Assembly (NCBI GenBank): GCA_965263245.1
Contig: CBDHHR010000480.1
Span: forward strand, 15,140 to 79,139
Reading direction: 5' to 3'
Length of the DNA: 64,000 nucleotides
From: DT-68 sp965263245
GTDB taxonomy: Bacteria; Bacillota_I; Bacilli_A; Mycoplasmatales; Metamycoplasmataceae
Below, in pieces: positions 63,821-64,000 of the stretch. How positions within the stretch are numbered: position 1 is the first letter of the stretch; every line of letters starts with the position of its first letter. The notes beneath the pieces were generated by a model. It did not search any database, was not told the DNA's origin, and worked only from the letters and a program-made list of their open reading frames with translations. The translations under genes and the position numbers were made by a program.

Positions 63821-64000
63821 TGTCTACATACAGGTGTTGTGTCTTTGTGTAGATCTGTCTACATACAGGTGTTGTGTCTGTGTAGATCTGTCTACATACA
63901 GGTGTTGTGTCTGTGTGTAGATCTGTCTACATACAGGTGTTGTGTCTTTGTGTAGATCTGTCTACATACAGGTGTTGTGTCTGTGTATATCTGTCTACAT

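Larger units (their letters stand above)
1..64000 (+). repeat. Tandem satellite array, 33/35 bp monomer, spanning the whole window
   Basis: Every line of the window is built from one monomer family in one orientation. The long form is 35 bp (example 256-290) and the short form 33 bp (example 1045-1077); they differ by one GT in the run before TAGATC. In order, a monomer contains GTAGATCTGTCTAC, ACATACAGGTG and TTGTGTCTGTGT. The long form is about 43% GC, and about 69% of its + strand bases are G or T. Recurrent variants are CTTTGTG, CTATGTAG, GTGAATG, GATATG, TGTTTACA, CATATAGG, CTAAATAC and GGTGGTG. There is no spacer, inserted element or orientation switch, and no stretch can be called single-copy. 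Array size and HOR structure indicate a eukaryotic satellite; chromosomal position and species cannot be read from the sequence. Confidence 0.98.
59284..64000 (+). repeat. HOR copy 11 (5' 4,717 bp, cut by window end)
   Basis: A to B is 2,915 bp with all six GAATG monomers (60957, 61130, 61441, 61614, 61960, 62133). It shares every first-half marker noted in copy 10. The second half diverges: irregular monomers at 63437, 63664, 63770 and 63808. The interval from ATAAAGG (63793) to GTATATC (63987) is about 137 bp shorter than in copy 10, matching loss of four monomers. Confidence 0.92.

Noticed and set aside
1..64000. CRISPR array
   Set aside because: Repeat length is in the CRISPR range, but there are no spacers: monomers abut directly and all sequence belongs to the repeat.
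1..64000. Telomeric repeat array, including the long GGTGT-containing repeats of budding yeasts
   Set aside because: There is no TTAGGG-type or similar short unit. The 33-35 bp monomer has a GGTGT core, but 64 kb of 5.8 kb higher-order repeats is unlike those short telomere tracts. A subtelomeric location stays possible.
1..64000. G-quadruplex-forming repeat
   Set aside because: Despite GT richness there is usually a single GG per monomer and no GGG, so G-tracts are too short and too far apart.
1..64000. CENP-B box
   Set aside because: The CENP-B box requires CpG-containing core sequence, and no CG was seen.
1..64000. Embedded transposon, LTR or other insertion
   Set aside because: No poly(A) tract, terminal repeat, target-site duplication or non-satellite stretch; the longest homopolymer noticed is TTTT (for example near 729).

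Overview
The whole 64 kb window is one uninterrupted, head-to-tail tandem satellite array. I see no gene, RNA gene, transposon, CRISPR locus or single-copy sequence in it. The basic unit is a 33-35 bp monomer, about 1,870 copies in a single orientation. The long form (35 bp, example 256-290) and the short form (33 bp, example 1045-1077) differ by one GT dinucleotide. Each normal monomer carries AGATCT (a BglII site), CAGGTG and an inverted repeat (arms CTGTGTGTAGA and TCTACATACAG around TCTG, example 250-275). I saw no CpG. Array size and multi-level organisation point to a eukaryotic genome: centromeric, pericentromeric, subtelomeric or other heterochromatic satellite. The sequence alone does not identify the taxon.

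Layout: monomers are arranged in a higher-order repeat (HOR) with a canonical length of 5,843 bp. Anchors at 934, 6776, 12623, 18504, 24335, 30181, 36017, 41824, 47606, 53441 and 59284 give a partial copy (1-933), ten complete copies and a partial eleventh (59284-64000). In each copy the order is: (i) a short-monomer-rich 15-monomer unit of 505 bp ('A'), preceded by a 272 bp half copy of itself; (ii) a mixed region; (iii) a long-monomer-rich tract punctuated by a GAATG-marked monomer at fixed offsets, with a 173 bp five-monomer subperiod; (iv) a second 505 bp unit ('B') about 2,915 bp after A; (v) a region rich in CTTTGTG-type monomers leading to the next half copy. The 505 bp spacing is exact in 21 of 22 cases.

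Variation: the A-to-B half is so regular that every deviation from 2,915 bp is accounted for by individual small indels. The B-to-A half (canonical 2,928 bp) is where indels, truncated monomers and rearranged junctions gather, especially at 23330-23900, 35362-35760, 39770-41110, 45715-47480, 51485-52745 and 63435-63820. Rare markers are shared between non-adjacent HOR copies, which suggests mosaic exchange rather than simple neighbour-to-neighbour duplication.

No genes work together here. Long open frames exist only because 33 is a multiple of three, and I treat them as artefacts. If something functional is present, it is at the level of DNA structure (regularly spaced dyads, near-nucleosomal periodicity), protein-binding arrays or repeat transcripts; all of these are inference.
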